Shown here piece after piece: positions 32,596 to 40,622 of a DNA stretch of 64,000 nucleotides (the stretch's first letter is position 1; every line of letters starts with the position of its first letter). The notes beneath the pieces were generated by a model. It had not been told where the DNA came from, did no database searches, and saw only the letters and a program-made list of their open reading frames with translations. The position numbers and the translations under genes were made by a program. The stretch comes from Streptomyces kaniharaensis (GTDB taxonomy: Bacteria > Actinomycetota > Actinomycetes > Streptomycetales > Streptomycetaceae): contig NZ_WBOF01000001.1 in NCBI RefSeq assembly GCF_009569385.1, positions 5,461,001 through 5,525,000 of the forward strand, in the 5' to 3' direction.

Positions 32596-33378
32596 CTACT
32601 TCCCGGCGCCCGTGTCCGGAGCGAGGACGCCGCCGAGTCCCTGGAGCACCGGCCGGGCCCGGACCCAGGTGCGGTCCTGCGTCAGATACCGCTCCACCGC
32701 CAGGCCGGCCGCCGCCAGCGCTCCCTCGAACTCCTCCGTGCCGAGCGGCCGGGAGAGGAACGTCTGGGTCCAGCGGCCGTCCGGGAACTCGTACTCGACG
32801 TGGACGGTGTTCGAGCCGTCCCCGTTCGGCGTCGACGAGACCACCCGGACCAGCCCGTCCGTCCCCGCGAGCCTGCTCTCCCGCGGCACCCTCACGTGCG
32901 AGCCCTCGCCCTCGCGCTGCACCAGCACGCAGCCGTCGTCGGCGACATGGCGGCGGCAGGTCTCCAGCAGGCCCTGGCGGACCGCCGCATCGCCCGCGTG
33001 CACCAGGAAGGAGGCGAGCATGACGACGTCGAAGCGCTCGCCGAGGTCCAGCCGCTCGATCGGGCTGCGCACCGTGCGGACGCCCTCGCGCACCCGGGCC
33101 AGCATCTCGGCGGACTCGTCGACGGCCGTCACCGCGAACCCGCGGTCGACCAGCGGATGCGTCATCCGGCCGACGCCGCAGCCCAGTTCGAGGATGCTCG
33201 CGCCGGCCGGGACGGCGCTCCCGATCACGTCCGGCGCGTCGCCCACCGGGAGGCGGGACCACACCTCCACGGCGCAGCCGTCCGGGGTGATCGCGCCCGC
33301 GCCCGTGCCGTCGTAGCCCTTGCGCCGATCGTTGCCCGCCCGGTCGGTGTGGGGAAGTTCGTCGCTCATGCGGGTCAT
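32596..33378 (-). CDS. class I SAM-dependent methyltransferase
   Basis: 260 residues from ATG 33378 (ATG 33369 is an alternative). Motif I ASILELGCGVGRMTHPLVDRG, acid VTAVDESAEMLARV, FDVVMLASFLVHAGD and LLETCRRHVADDGCVLVQREGEGSH. The VEVWSRLPVGDAPDVI and FLSRPLGTEEFEGALAAAGL segments are found in streptomycete methyltransferases of unknown substrate. It stands alone between two terminators or gaps; no biosynthetic context. Confidence 0.8.
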   Translation of the reverse strand: MTRMSDELPHTDRAGNDRRKGYDGTGAGAITPDGCAVEVWSRLPVGDAPDVIGSAVPAGASILELGCGVGRMTHPLVDRGFAVTAVDESAEMLARVREGVRTVRSPIERLDLGERFDVVMLASFLVHAGDAAVRQGLLETCRRHVADDGCVLVQREGEGSHVRVPRESRLAGTDGLVRVVSSTPNGDGSNTVHVEYEFPDGRWTQTFLSRPLGTEEFEGALAAAGLAVERYLTQDRTWVRARPVLQGLGGVLAPDTGAGK

Positions 33379-33575
33379 CGGACCACGGGCGGGGCGGGGG
33401 CGGGAAGGAGTTCCCGCAGGCCGGTGCGGGTTTCGGTCAATTCGCCCCGGGCGCCCCGGAGTTCTCCAACTCCGCCAGGGCTGCCTGACGCGCGGATGGC
33501 GGGGGAGGGTGGGGCGGGGCCTCGAACCGGTTCAACGACCGGTGGCAGAGGCTCAGTTGGGTCGGTGAGACAGGC

Positions 33576-34439
33576 TCATCGCCCCCGCAGCACGACGAAC
33601 CGCACCGGCATCCCCGGCCGAGCCTGGGCGGCGGCGGCCAGGTCCGTGGGCGGGACGACGCCGATGACCGGGTAGCCGCCGGTGGTGGGGTGGTCGGCGA
33701 GGAAGACCACGGGCTGACCGTCCGGCGGGATCTGGACGGCCCCCAACACCATGCCCTCGCTGGGCAGTTCACCCTCCCTCGCGCGCGCCACCGCCGGGCC
33801 CTCGGTGCGCAGGGCGATCCGGTTGCTGGCCGGGGCGACGCGGTAGCGGTCGCGGGCGAGCCGGGCCACCGCCTCCGGCACGAACCAGTCGGCGCGCGGG
33901 CCGAGCCGCAGCCGGAGGACCAGTTCGGCCGGGGGAGCGAGCAGGGGGACGAGGTCGGGCCGGGGCCGGTACGGCGGGGGAGGCCCGACCGGCAGGCGGT
34001 CGCCCGCGGCGATCGGGGCGGGCCCGAGACCGGACAGCAGGTCGGCGGAGCGGCTGCCGAGCACCGGCGCGACGGCGATGCCGCCCGCCACCGCGAGGTA
34101 GCTGCGGACGCCGGTCGTCGTGGCGCCCACCTCGACGACCGCCCCGGCTCGCACCGCGACGGGTGCCCCGAAGGCCGCCGCCCGCCCGTCCACCCGGACG
34201 GGCGCGGGCGCGCCGGTGACCGCGACCACGACCCGCCGGATGGCCCGCAGCGCGACCCCGCCGAGCGTGGTCTCCAACGCGGCCGCCCCGGGCTCGTTCC
34301 CGACCAGCCGGTTGCCCGCGCGCAAGGCGGGTTCGTCCAGCGCCCCGGCCCGCGGCACTCCCAGGTGGGCGACGCCGCGCCGTCCGAGATCCTGAACGGT
34401 GGTCAGCGGCCCGGGCCGGACCACCAGTAGCTCGCTCAT
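33576..34439 (-). CDS. pxpC: 5-oxoprolinase subunit C (biotin-dependent carboxyltransferase family)
   Basis: 287 residues from ATG 34439: LLVVRPGPLTTVQDLGRRGVAHLGVPRAGALDEPALRAGNRLVGN is the family N-terminus, followed by VVAVTGAPAPVRVDG, LAVAGGIAVAPVLGSRSADLLSGLG and TEGPAVARAREGELPSEGMVLGAVQIPPDGQPVVFLADHPTTGGYPVI. With PxpA and PxpB it forms the ATP-dependent 5-oxoprolinase that turns pyroglutamate into glutamate. The ATG has GAGG 8 bases upstream. The frame continues without a stop to TTG 34580 overlapping the pxpB stop, through a duplicated copy of the N-terminal strand; the operon start may originally have been there. Confidence 0.85.
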   Translation of the reverse strand: MSELLVVRPGPLTTVQDLGRRGVAHLGVPRAGALDEPALRAGNRLVGNEPGAAALETTLGGVALRAIRRVVVAVTGAPAPVRVDGRAAAFGAPVAVRAGAVVEVGATTTGVRSYLAVAGGIAVAPVLGSRSADLLSGLGPAPIAAGDRLPVGPPPPYRPRPDLVPLLAPPAELVLRLRLGPRADWFVPEAVARLARDRYRVAPASNRIALRTEGPAVARAREGELPSEGMVLGAVQIPPDGQPVVFLADHPTTGGYPVIGVVPPTDLAAAAQARPGMPVRFVVLRGR

Positions 34440-34571
34440 CGCCCCCACCTCGTCCACTCCCGTGCCGCGCGTCGCCGTGTCATCCGTGTCCCGCGCAGCC
34501 GTGTCGTCCGTGTCGTCCGTGTGGTCCGTGTCCCGGCCGATGGTGAGCGGCCCGGGCCGGACCACCGGCAG
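34400..34571. repeat. duplicated pxpC 5' end flanking a 9-bp tandem repeat
   Basis: The 31 bases at 34400-34430 and 34541-34571 agree at 28 positions and lie 141 bases (47 codons) apart in the same pxpC frame, so VVRPGPLT appears twice. Between them (34475-34535) a 9-bp unit related to gtgtcgtcc recurs, encoding Asp/Thr-rich DTDDT repeats on the minus strand. This looks like a recent in-frame expansion between pxpB and pxpC. Confidence 0.85.
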
Positions 34572-34576
34572 CCCCC

Positions 34577-35209
34577 TCAACTCCCGTGCCCCCGAACCGC
34601 CGTGAACCGCACCCGGACGCCCGGTGCCAGCAGGGCGGCCGGCTCGCGCGCGGTGTCCCACAGCGTCAGCGTCGTCCGGCCGAGGAGCTGCCAGCCGCCC
34701 GGGGACGAGCGCGGGTAGACACCGGTGTACGGGCCGGCGAGGGCGACGGAGCCGGCCGGGACGGCGCTGCGCGGGGTGGCCCGGCGCGGGACCTCGTACT
34801 GCGGCGGGAGGCCGGTGAGGTAGCCGAAGCCGGGGGCGAAGCCGCAGAAGGCGACCACGTACTCGGGTGCGGTGTGGATCCGGACGGCGGCCTCCTCGGA
34901 CACCCCCCACAGCGCGGCGACCTCGGCGAGGTCGGCGCCGTCGTACACCGTCGGCACCTCCACCAGCGGCCCGCTCGCCGCATCGGCCGCCGCCGGTCGG
35001 GCCGTGCGCAGCAAGGCGGCGAGCGCGTCGACGTCCGCGACGCCGTCCAGCAGCACGGTGGACGCCGCGGGCACGATCTCCTCGACGGCGCCGAGTGCGC
35101 CCGCCTCCTGCCGCTCGCGCAGCCAGCCGTAGAACGCGGCGACCTCGGCGGGCCCGGCCACCTCGACCAGGAGCGCGCTCTCCCCGACCCGTCGGACGGC
35201 GGGCGTCAC
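34577..35209 (-). CDS. pxpB: 5-oxoprolinase subunit B
   Basis: 210 residues from GTG 35209, which overlaps the pxpA stop by 4 bases (GTGA), a sign of coupled translation. VRRVGESALLVEVAGPAEVAAFYGWL, VPTVYDGADLAEVAALWGVSEEAAVRIHTAPEYVVAFCGFAPGFGYLTGLPP, PRRATPRSAVPAGSVALAGPYTGVYPRSSPGGWQLLGRT is the complete allophanate-hydrolase-subunit-1/PxpB domain with the GFAPGFGYL and GVYPxxSPGGWxLLGRT motifs. It is probably the phosphoryl-transfer subunit partnered with PxpC. It ends at a duplicated stretch before pxpC. Confidence 0.9.
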   Translation of the reverse strand: MTPAVRRVGESALLVEVAGPAEVAAFYGWLRERQEAGALGAVEEIVPAASTVLLDGVADVDALAALLRTARPAAADAASGPLVEVPTVYDGADLAEVAALWGVSEEAAVRIHTAPEYVVAFCGFAPGFGYLTGLPPQYEVPRRATPRSAVPAGSVALAGPYTGVYPRSSPGGWQLLGRTTLTLWDTAREPAALLAPGVRVRFTAVRGHGS

Positions 35210-35982
35210 GCGAAGGCCTCCACCCGGACCCCGGCGGAGGCGAGCGCCCCGCGCACCCGCCAGGCGAGCTGGGCGGCGCCGGGGGTGTCGCCGTGCACGC
35301 ACAGGGAGCGGGCCTCGACGGTGATCCGCTCGCCGCCGACGGCCTCCACCTCGCCGTCGCGGGCGATCCCTACGGCTCGGGTGATCACCGCCTCGGGGTC
35401 GTGCACGACCGCGTCCGGGTCGCGGCGCGGGACGAGGGTGCCGGCCCAGGTGTAGGCGCGGTCGGCGAAGGCCTCGGTGACGACGGGCAGTCCGACGCCC
35501 TCGGCGACGGCGAGCAGCCGTGAGCCGGCCAGGCCGAGCACGGGCAGCGGACCGTCGCAGACGGCCCCGGCTCGCAGGACGCCGGCGACGACGGCCTCGG
35601 CCTGCTCGGAGTCGGTGACCACCCGGTTGTAGAGGGCGCCGTGCGGTTTGACGTAGGAGACCCGGGAGCCGGCGGCGCGGGCGAAGACCTGGAGGGCTCC
35701 GATCTGGAAGGCGATCTCGTCGGCGAGTTCCTCCGGGGGGACGTCCATCGCGCGGCGGCCGAAGCCGGCGAGGTCCCGGTAGGAGACCTGGGCGCCGATG
35801 CGGACGCCGCGTTCGGCGGCCAGTGCGCAGACGCGGCGCATCGTCGACGGATCCCCGGCATGGAAGCCGCAGGCGACGTTGGCGCTGGTCACCACGGACA
35901 GCAGTGCCTCGTCGTCGGTCAGCGTCCAGCGCCCGAACCCCTCGCCGAGGTCCGCATTGAGATCGATCACCGCATCGGCCAC
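35206..35982 (-). CDS. pxpA: 5-oxoprolinase subunit A (LamB/YcsF)
   Basis: 258 residues from GTG 35982, behind GGGAGG. IDLNADLGEGFGRW (metal/acid site), SANVACGFHAGDPSTM, IGAQVSYRDLAGFGRRAMDV, VSYVKPHGALYNRVV, EAFADRAYTWAGTLVPRRDPDAVV and CVHGDTPGAAQLAWRVR are the LamB/YcsF motifs. PxpA carries the hydrolytic step on activated 5-oxoproline. It is the first gene of a minus-strand pxpA-pxpB-pxpC operon. Confidence 0.9.
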   Translation of the reverse strand: MADAVIDLNADLGEGFGRWTLTDDEALLSVVTSANVACGFHAGDPSTMRRVCALAAERGVRIGAQVSYRDLAGFGRRAMDVPPEELADEIAFQIGALQVFARAAGSRVSYVKPHGALYNRVVTDSEQAEAVVAGVLRAGAVCDGPLPVLGLAGSRLLAVAEGVGLPVVTEAFADRAYTWAGTLVPRRDPDAVVHDPEAVITRAVGIARDGEVEAVGGERITVEARSLCVHGDTPGAAQLAWRVRGALASAGVRVEAFA

Positions 35983-36124
35983 GCCCGTCCGCCTCCCACC
36001 AGCTGTTGAGCCAGATCGTAGGGCCTGTGCGAGAGGGCCATGGACCGTGACCCGGGCCCCGGGCGCGGGCACCGGCGCGCGGCCACCGGTTCGCGCCCTG
36101 ACTCCGCAGCCGGACGCCCGCGAC

Positions 36125-36661
36125 TCAGCTCGCGGCCGCCGGCCCCTCGAAGGAACGTTCCAGCGGACGCAGCGCCCGCAGCACGATCAGCAGCGGGATG
36201 ACACCGAAGGTCCCGAACGACATGTCGATGAAGCGCCAGGCGAGCGGGATGCCCCGCAGCGGGCCGCAGATCAGCGCCAGCGGGATGACGGCGCCGCAGG
36301 CGAGGACGGCCCAGCGGATGACCCAGATGTTCCGCACCGGATCCTTGAGCGGGCCCCAGAACGCGGCGGCGATCACCAGGTGGGCGAAGGCCAGCCAGTC
36401 GGTGCCGTAGGCGAGGAAGGGGTAGTGGTCGTTGGTCTCGGCGATCCCGGTCCGCACCCGTTCGAGCCAGGCCGTCGCGGTGGGGAAGTGGTCGGTGAGC
36501 GGCGCGGCCGGACCGGACGCGAAGTCGGCCAGCCACCGGGTCTCGGTCTCCAGCGGGAAGGCGGTCAACCCGCTCAGGACCAGGCAGACCAGGAAGAGCC
36601 GGAGCCAGCGCCGGACGCGGCGCAGTGCGGCCGCGGGATCGGTGTCCGTTTCGCTGTCCAT
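36125..36661 (-). CDS. integral membrane protein, about four helices
   Basis: 178 residues from ATG 36661, nine bases behind GGAGG. Hydrophobic helices: WLRLFLVCLVLSGLTAFPL, FLAYGTDWLAFAHLVIAAAF, IRWAVLACGAVIPLALICGP and FGTFGVIPLLIVLRALRPL. The loops carry TATAWLERVRTGIAETNDHYPFL and GPLRGIPLAWRFIDMSFG, a pattern found in uncharacterised membrane proteins of several phyla. The function is unknown. A 14-bp terminator stem separates it from the IPT/TIG gene upstream on the same strand. Confidence 0.65.
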   Translation of the reverse strand: MDSETDTDPAAALRRVRRWLRLFLVCLVLSGLTAFPLETETRWLADFASGPAAPLTDHFPTATAWLERVRTGIAETNDHYPFLAYGTDWLAFAHLVIAAAFWGPLKDPVRNIWVIRWAVLACGAVIPLALICGPLRGIPLAWRFIDMSFGTFGVIPLLIVLRALRPLERSFEGPAAAS

Positions 36662-36780
36662 GACGACGAACCTCCATGCCGAGGAGCAGGCGGATCCTTG
36701 TCCCGCCTGCGCGGAACCGACTCTAGACCCATCTTTTGAACGCGTTCAACTCGCCTGTGCGGACCTCCCGGCTCCGAACG

Positions 36781-36818
36781 CACCGATGCCCGGGCGCCGC
36801 AGCACCCGGGCATCGGTG
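36781..36818 (-). terminator. 14-bp perfect stem after the IPT/TIG gene
   Basis: caccgatgcccggg (36781-36794) pairs exactly with 36805-36818, 10-base loop, just past the stop at 36830 on the minus strand. Confidence 0.85.
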
Positions 36819-36829
36819 GCTCGCGCGAC

Positions 36830-37858
36830 CTACGCGGTGTACATGAACGTCACCGGCGCGCTGGTCCCGCCCGCCGTCGTCACCGTGACGTCGACCGGGC
36901 CGGGCTCGGCAGCCGGCGGAGTGGTCGCCGAGCAGAACTTCGGCCCGCAGGAGGTGTGCAGCCCCGGCACCCCGCCGAAGGTGATCGTCCCGTAGGCCAG
37001 GTTCTCGCCGGTGATGTACGTCCGCGTGCCGCCCGCCACCGGGCCGCTCGCCGTCAACGCCTTCGAGACCACCGGTGCGGGAGGCGCCGGCGGCGGGTCG
37101 CCGGTGTAGTCGAAGGTGTCGTCCGCCGTCACCGTCCCGCCGGGCGTGACCACGGACACGGGCGCACTGCCAGAGCCGCCCGGTGTGGTCACCGCGCAGG
37201 AGGTGTCGGTGCAGGTGCCGGCCGCCGGCACGCCGCCTATCAGCACCATGCCGTTGGTGAGGTTGCTCCCGCTGACGGTCAACTGCGTGCCGCCCGCTCC
37301 CGGGCCGGAGGTGGCGTCGAGGCCGGTGACGGTCGGCGGTGCCGGGACGGCCGGCGTCGGCGTGCTCCCGTCGGCCGACACGACCGCCACGTGGCCGGTC
37401 GGATCGGCGTCGTTCGGGTTGGCGACCGTCGCGACGATCTTGCCGGTCCGCTGCCAGGTGGCGGCGGCGTACACGTGCATCTTCATGAACTCGTAGTGCC
37501 CGGGCTGCCGGGTGCCGACGAGGACGGCCTCCAGGTGGCGGCCGTCGGGCGAGACGCTCTCGGTGAACGTGTAGTCGTACGGCGTGGAGTAGAACATCGC
37601 GCCGTCGGTGGTGAGCCCCGGCGGCAGGTCGACGGTGATGTGGGTGGGGCCGGTGAGGTCCTGCGTGCCGGCGGAGGTCCAGCCGACCGAGAACTGTCCC
37701 GGCCCGGGCGGGGTGGTGCTCGGCAGGATGCCGTTCAGGGAGACGGTCACGTGCGGGCCCTGGACGGCGGGGGTGTCGGCGGGCGCGGCGGCGCCGGTGG
37801 CGAGGGTGGTCACGGACAGCGCGGCGGCGAGGCCCGCTTTGGCCAGTCGAGTGATCAT
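36830..37858 (-). CDS. secreted IPT/TIG domain protein
   Basis: 342 residues from ATG 37858 (an upstream ATG at 37894 would bury the signal). Residues 1-27 are a signal peptide (MITRLAKAGLAAALSVTTLA, TGAAAPA). An N-terminal beta domain (HVTVSLNGILPSTTPPGPGQFSVGWTSAGTQDL) is followed by two IPT/TIG repeats: VTGLDATSGPGAGGTQLTVSGSNLTNGMVLIGGVPA and ALTASGPVAGGTRTYITGENLAYGTITFGGVPG, each with a Cys pair (CTDTSC, CGPKFC) that may form a disulfide. It is extracellular or wall-associated; its binding partner is unknown. Confidence 0.8.
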   Translation of the reverse strand: MITRLAKAGLAAALSVTTLATGAAAPADTPAVQGPHVTVSLNGILPSTTPPGPGQFSVGWTSAGTQDLTGPTHITVDLPPGLTTDGAMFYSTPYDYTFTESVSPDGRHLEAVLVGTRQPGHYEFMKMHVYAAATWQRTGKIVATVANPNDADPTGHVAVVSADGSTPTPAVPAPPTVTGLDATSGPGAGGTQLTVSGSNLTNGMVLIGGVPAAGTCTDTSCAVTTPGGSGSAPVSVVTPGGTVTADDTFDYTGDPPPAPPAPVVSKALTASGPVAGGTRTYITGENLAYGTITFGGVPGLHTSCGPKFCSATTPPAAEPGPVDVTVTTAGGTSAPVTFMYTA

Positions 37859-38029
37859 AGGCCGATCATCACCGCGGCCCCACACTGCCTTCACGGCTTT
37901 CCCGAATATCGGTTCGGGATTGGCGCAATCCGATCGAAACGCTGTTCTGAATTCGCTCCCGAAACACCCCGTGGCCTGCCGCTCCGCGCGCCCACAAGGT
38001 CCGTTTCGGTCGTTGTCGGTGCGAACCTC

Positions 38030-38035
38030 TAATCT
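38030..38035 (+). promoter_or_regulatory. -10 hexamer TAATCT ahead of the condensin-like operon
   Basis: TAATCT ends 8 bases before GTG 38044 and there is no ribosome site, so the operon is probably transcribed from a leaderless start. The 120 bases upstream are less GC-rich. No good -35 is visible at the usual spacing. Confidence 0.5.
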
Positions 38036-38043
38036 TGTCCACC

Positions 38044-39591
38044 GTGACCGCCATCGCAGACCCGCCCACCGAGCCCGGCCTCCGCCCGCCGGCCGGTACC
38101 GTCGGCGTGCCCGCCCCGCGCCCCGCGCCCGGCCCCGCCGCCGACGAGGGCCTGGCCCGCCGGCTCAAGGCGCTGGCCTGCACCGCCCCCCTGCACGACC
38201 TGGACAGCCGCAAGGTCAACCTCGCGGGAGAGTACGGCGGCTACGCCATGGCCGAGGTCGGCCTCGCCGCGATCGACCTGGTCACCCTCCACATGGACTT
38301 CGACACCGGCGCCGACCGCGACATAGTGCTCGCCCGGCTGCTGCCCCGGGTCGCCGCCCAGGCCACCGGCCGCCCCGGCACCGAGCACGAGCGGGTCGCC
38401 CGCTGGGTGCTGGAGTCGCTGATCAACGTCGGCAGCGTGGACCGCGGCTTCCGCGCCGTCTACGGCACCTTCGGCGCGGACGGCGAGTACGTCCGCCGCG
38501 ACTACGACTTCAAGCTGATCGAAGAGGTCCCCGGCCCCGACGGCGGCATCTACCTGCGCACCACCGACGAGGCGGTCAACGTCCTGGTCGGAGCGCTCGA
38601 CACCGACGTCACCTCGGCCCAGATCGCCGCCGAGGTCAAGCTGGAGGTGCTGATCCGGCGCGGCCGCCTGGCCGACGCCCAGCTCGCCGCCGAGCAGGCC
38701 CGCTACCGCACCGTCCAGTACGCCGAGACGCTGCGCCGCGCCCTCGACGCCACCCGGCGCAACGTCCGCGCCGTCGACTGGATGAGCGCCGTCCCCGACC
38801 TCATCGACGAGGCGCTGGACCACATCGCCGACCGCTACCGGCACGAGAACGCGATTCTCACCAACATCCGCAAGGCCCGCGACGAGGCCGAGGACCCGGA
38901 GCACAAGCGCCGCGCCGCCGAGCTCGTCGACATCGTCAAGGACTGCATCCGCCGTCACACCCAGCTCCAGACCCGCCTCCTGGAGGCCGGCCCGCTGTTC
39001 CGCGCCGAGCAGGACCGGCAGGCCTTCGCCACCCCCGGCGCCCGCAGCGGCATCGACCTGTACGGGCAGCTGCTCGCCCCCGTGCTGCGGCTGCCGATAG
39101 AGCAGGCCGTCCGCCCCACCGGCGCCTTCTTCGCCCGCGGCGTCGGGCTGCGCACCCCCAGCTCCGTCCGGGTCGCGGACCTGGTCGACCTGCTGCTCAC
39201 CCCGCCCGTCGAGCGCGAGCACCTCGGCGCCGAGCTGCCCGACCCGGACCTGGTCGCCACCCCGGACGACAGCCGCTTCTCCGAGGCCCAGCTGGAGTCC
39301 GCGCTGGAGCTGCTCGACCTGCCCGCCGACGCGCCCCGCCGGCTCTCCGGCCTGCTCGCCGACGCCCGCAAACGGGACCCGGAACTCCCGTACCTGGTCG
39401 CCCTGCTGGCCGTGCACGCGGCCAGCCCGCCGGTCGGCACCGCCTACCGGCAGGGCGAGGAACGGCTGTTGTTCGCCGTGGACGACGGCACCCCGCTGCG
39501 CGATCCGGAGTTCGGCGGCGCCGACCTGATCGTCGGCAGCGCCCTGCTGGACGCCGCCGGCATGGCCGCCGACCGCAAGGACGCCGGCTGA
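38044..39591 (+). CDS. kleisin-like subunit of an SMC complex (MukF/JetA position)
   Basis: About 515 residues from GTG 38044 (TTG 38035 is possible). After a ~35-residue Pro/Ala lead the protein is mostly helical: GLARRLKALACTAPLHDLDSRKVNLAGEYGGYAMAEVGLAAIDLVTLHMDFDTG, a charged helical middle (AQIAAEVKLEVLIRRGRLADAQLAAEQARYRTVQYAETLRRALDATRRNVRAVDW), HENAILTNIRKARDEAEDPEHKRRAAELVDIVKDCIRRHTQLQTRLLEAGPLFRAEQD, and a C-terminal RFSEAQLESALELLDLP winged-helix-like part. Its size, position and helical layout match MukF/MksF/JetA kleisins; I infer the role from the gene set, as no named domain is obvious. It is first in a three-gene operon. Confidence 0.65.
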   Translation: MTAIADPPTEPGLRPPAGTVGVPAPRPAPGPAADEGLARRLKALACTAPLHDLDSRKVNLAGEYGGYAMAEVGLAAIDLVTLHMDFDTGADRDIVLARLLPRVAAQATGRPGTEHERVARWVLESLINVGSVDRGFRAVYGTFGADGEYVRRDYDFKLIEEVPGPDGGIYLRTTDEAVNVLVGALDTDVTSAQIAAEVKLEVLIRRGRLADAQLAAEQARYRTVQYAETLRRALDATRRNVRAVDWMSAVPDLIDEALDHIADRYRHENAILTNIRKARDEAEDPEHKRRAAELVDIVKDCIRRHTQLQTRLLEAGPLFRAEQDRQAFATPGARSGIDLYGQLLAPVLRLPIEQAVRPTGAFFARGVGLRTPSSVRVADLVDLLLTPPVEREHLGAELPDPDLVATPDDSRFSEAQLESALELLDLPADAPRRLSGLLADARKRDPELPYLVALLAVHAASPPVGTAYRQGEERLLFAVDDGTPLRDPEFGGADLIVGSALLDAAGMAADRKDAG

Positions 39592-39700
39592 CCGGCCGGG
39601 CAGACCTCGTGACATCCCGAGCCGAGGACACCGGCCGACCGGCCGGGCAACCCGAGTTGACGAACCCCATCCACCGCACCACCCGCGAGGAGCACCGCCC

Positions 39701-40576
39701 GTGACGACCCACCACGACACGTCCTGGGCGCCCGAGACCGAACCCGCCGCGCCCGCGCCGATCACCCCGGCCGACGTCGCCGACGCCGCCCGGCTGGTCT
39801 CCTTCGGCCTCCAGGCCAAGCTGCTCCCCGCCCGCGACGCCGAGTACGCCGAACTCGTCCGCCGCCACCGCGACGACCCGCCGTTCGCCCGGCTCGCCGA
39901 CGCCATCGCCACCGGCATGGGCCTGGTCGTCCTGGAGGTCTCGCCGCGCGCCGGCATGGCCGTCGCCGCCGCCGAGGACTCCGTCTTCGCCGTCCGCATG
40001 GGCGACTACTCGCGCCGCGCCGCCTCCGAGTCCACCGACCGCTTCCTGCACGGCCTCGCCCACCTCGCCGTCGCCGCCATGGCCTTCCCCCGCCCCGAGG
40101 ACCTCGCCGACGACGGCTACCTCGGCCGGATCACCGTCAACGGCGTCGACTCCTTCGTCCGCCAGGCCTGCCGCCGCCTGGAGGAGCAGGCAACCACCGA
40201 GGGCGCCAACACCGACCCGCAGTCCGACGCACCCGGCCTGGAGGCCGCCTGGCGGGTCTGGGCCCGGCGCACCGCCACCGGCGCCACCAAGGACGCCCGC
40301 CGGCTCTCCGGCTCCACCATCGGCATCGTCGCCAAGGCCGTGATGTTCCTGGTCGACTCCGGATTCCTGCAGAAGGTCTCCGACGACGCCGGCGGCACCT
40401 ACCGCACCACCGCCCGCTACCAGCTCCAGGTCCGCGACCTGGCCGGCAGCGCCGCCATGGCCGAACTGCTCGACCTCGGCGTCGTCCCGGTCTCCGACGG
40501 CACCGCCAGCCTGCTGCCCCCGGACACCACCGACGAGCTGGTCGCCGACGCGGGCCTGCCGTTCCACTCGCTCTGA
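39701..40576 (+). CDS. KITE-like winged-helix subunit (MukE/JetB position)
   Basis: 291 residues from GTG 39701 behind gaggag. Two winged-helix-like parts are visible: PFARLADAIATGMGLVVLEVSPRAGMAVAAAEDSVFAVRMGDY ... HGLAHLAVAAMAFPRPEDL and, at ~195-265, SGSTIGIVAKAVMFLVDSGFLQKVSDDAGGTYRTTARYQLQVRDLAGSAAMAELLDLG. This tandem arrangement, with a wing formed by YRTTARYQLQV, fits MukE/JetB/MksE proteins that bind the kleisin. A glutamate-rich linker (EEQATTEGANTDPQSDAPG) lies between. The 109 bases separating it from the first gene contain a repeated gaccggccgggca. Confidence 0.6.
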   Translation: MTTHHDTSWAPETEPAAPAPITPADVADAARLVSFGLQAKLLPARDAEYAELVRRHRDDPPFARLADAIATGMGLVVLEVSPRAGMAVAAAEDSVFAVRMGDYSRRAASESTDRFLHGLAHLAVAAMAFPRPEDLADDGYLGRITVNGVDSFVRQACRRLEEQATTEGANTDPQSDAPGLEAAWRVWARRTATGATKDARRLSGSTIGIVAKAVMFLVDSGFLQKVSDDAGGTYRTTARYQLQVRDLAGSAAMAELLDLGVVPVSDGTASLLPPDTTDELVADAGLPFHSL

Positions 40577-40622
40577 CACCCTTTCTCACCACGCTCAACA
40601 CGCTCACGGAGAACCGCCGCAC

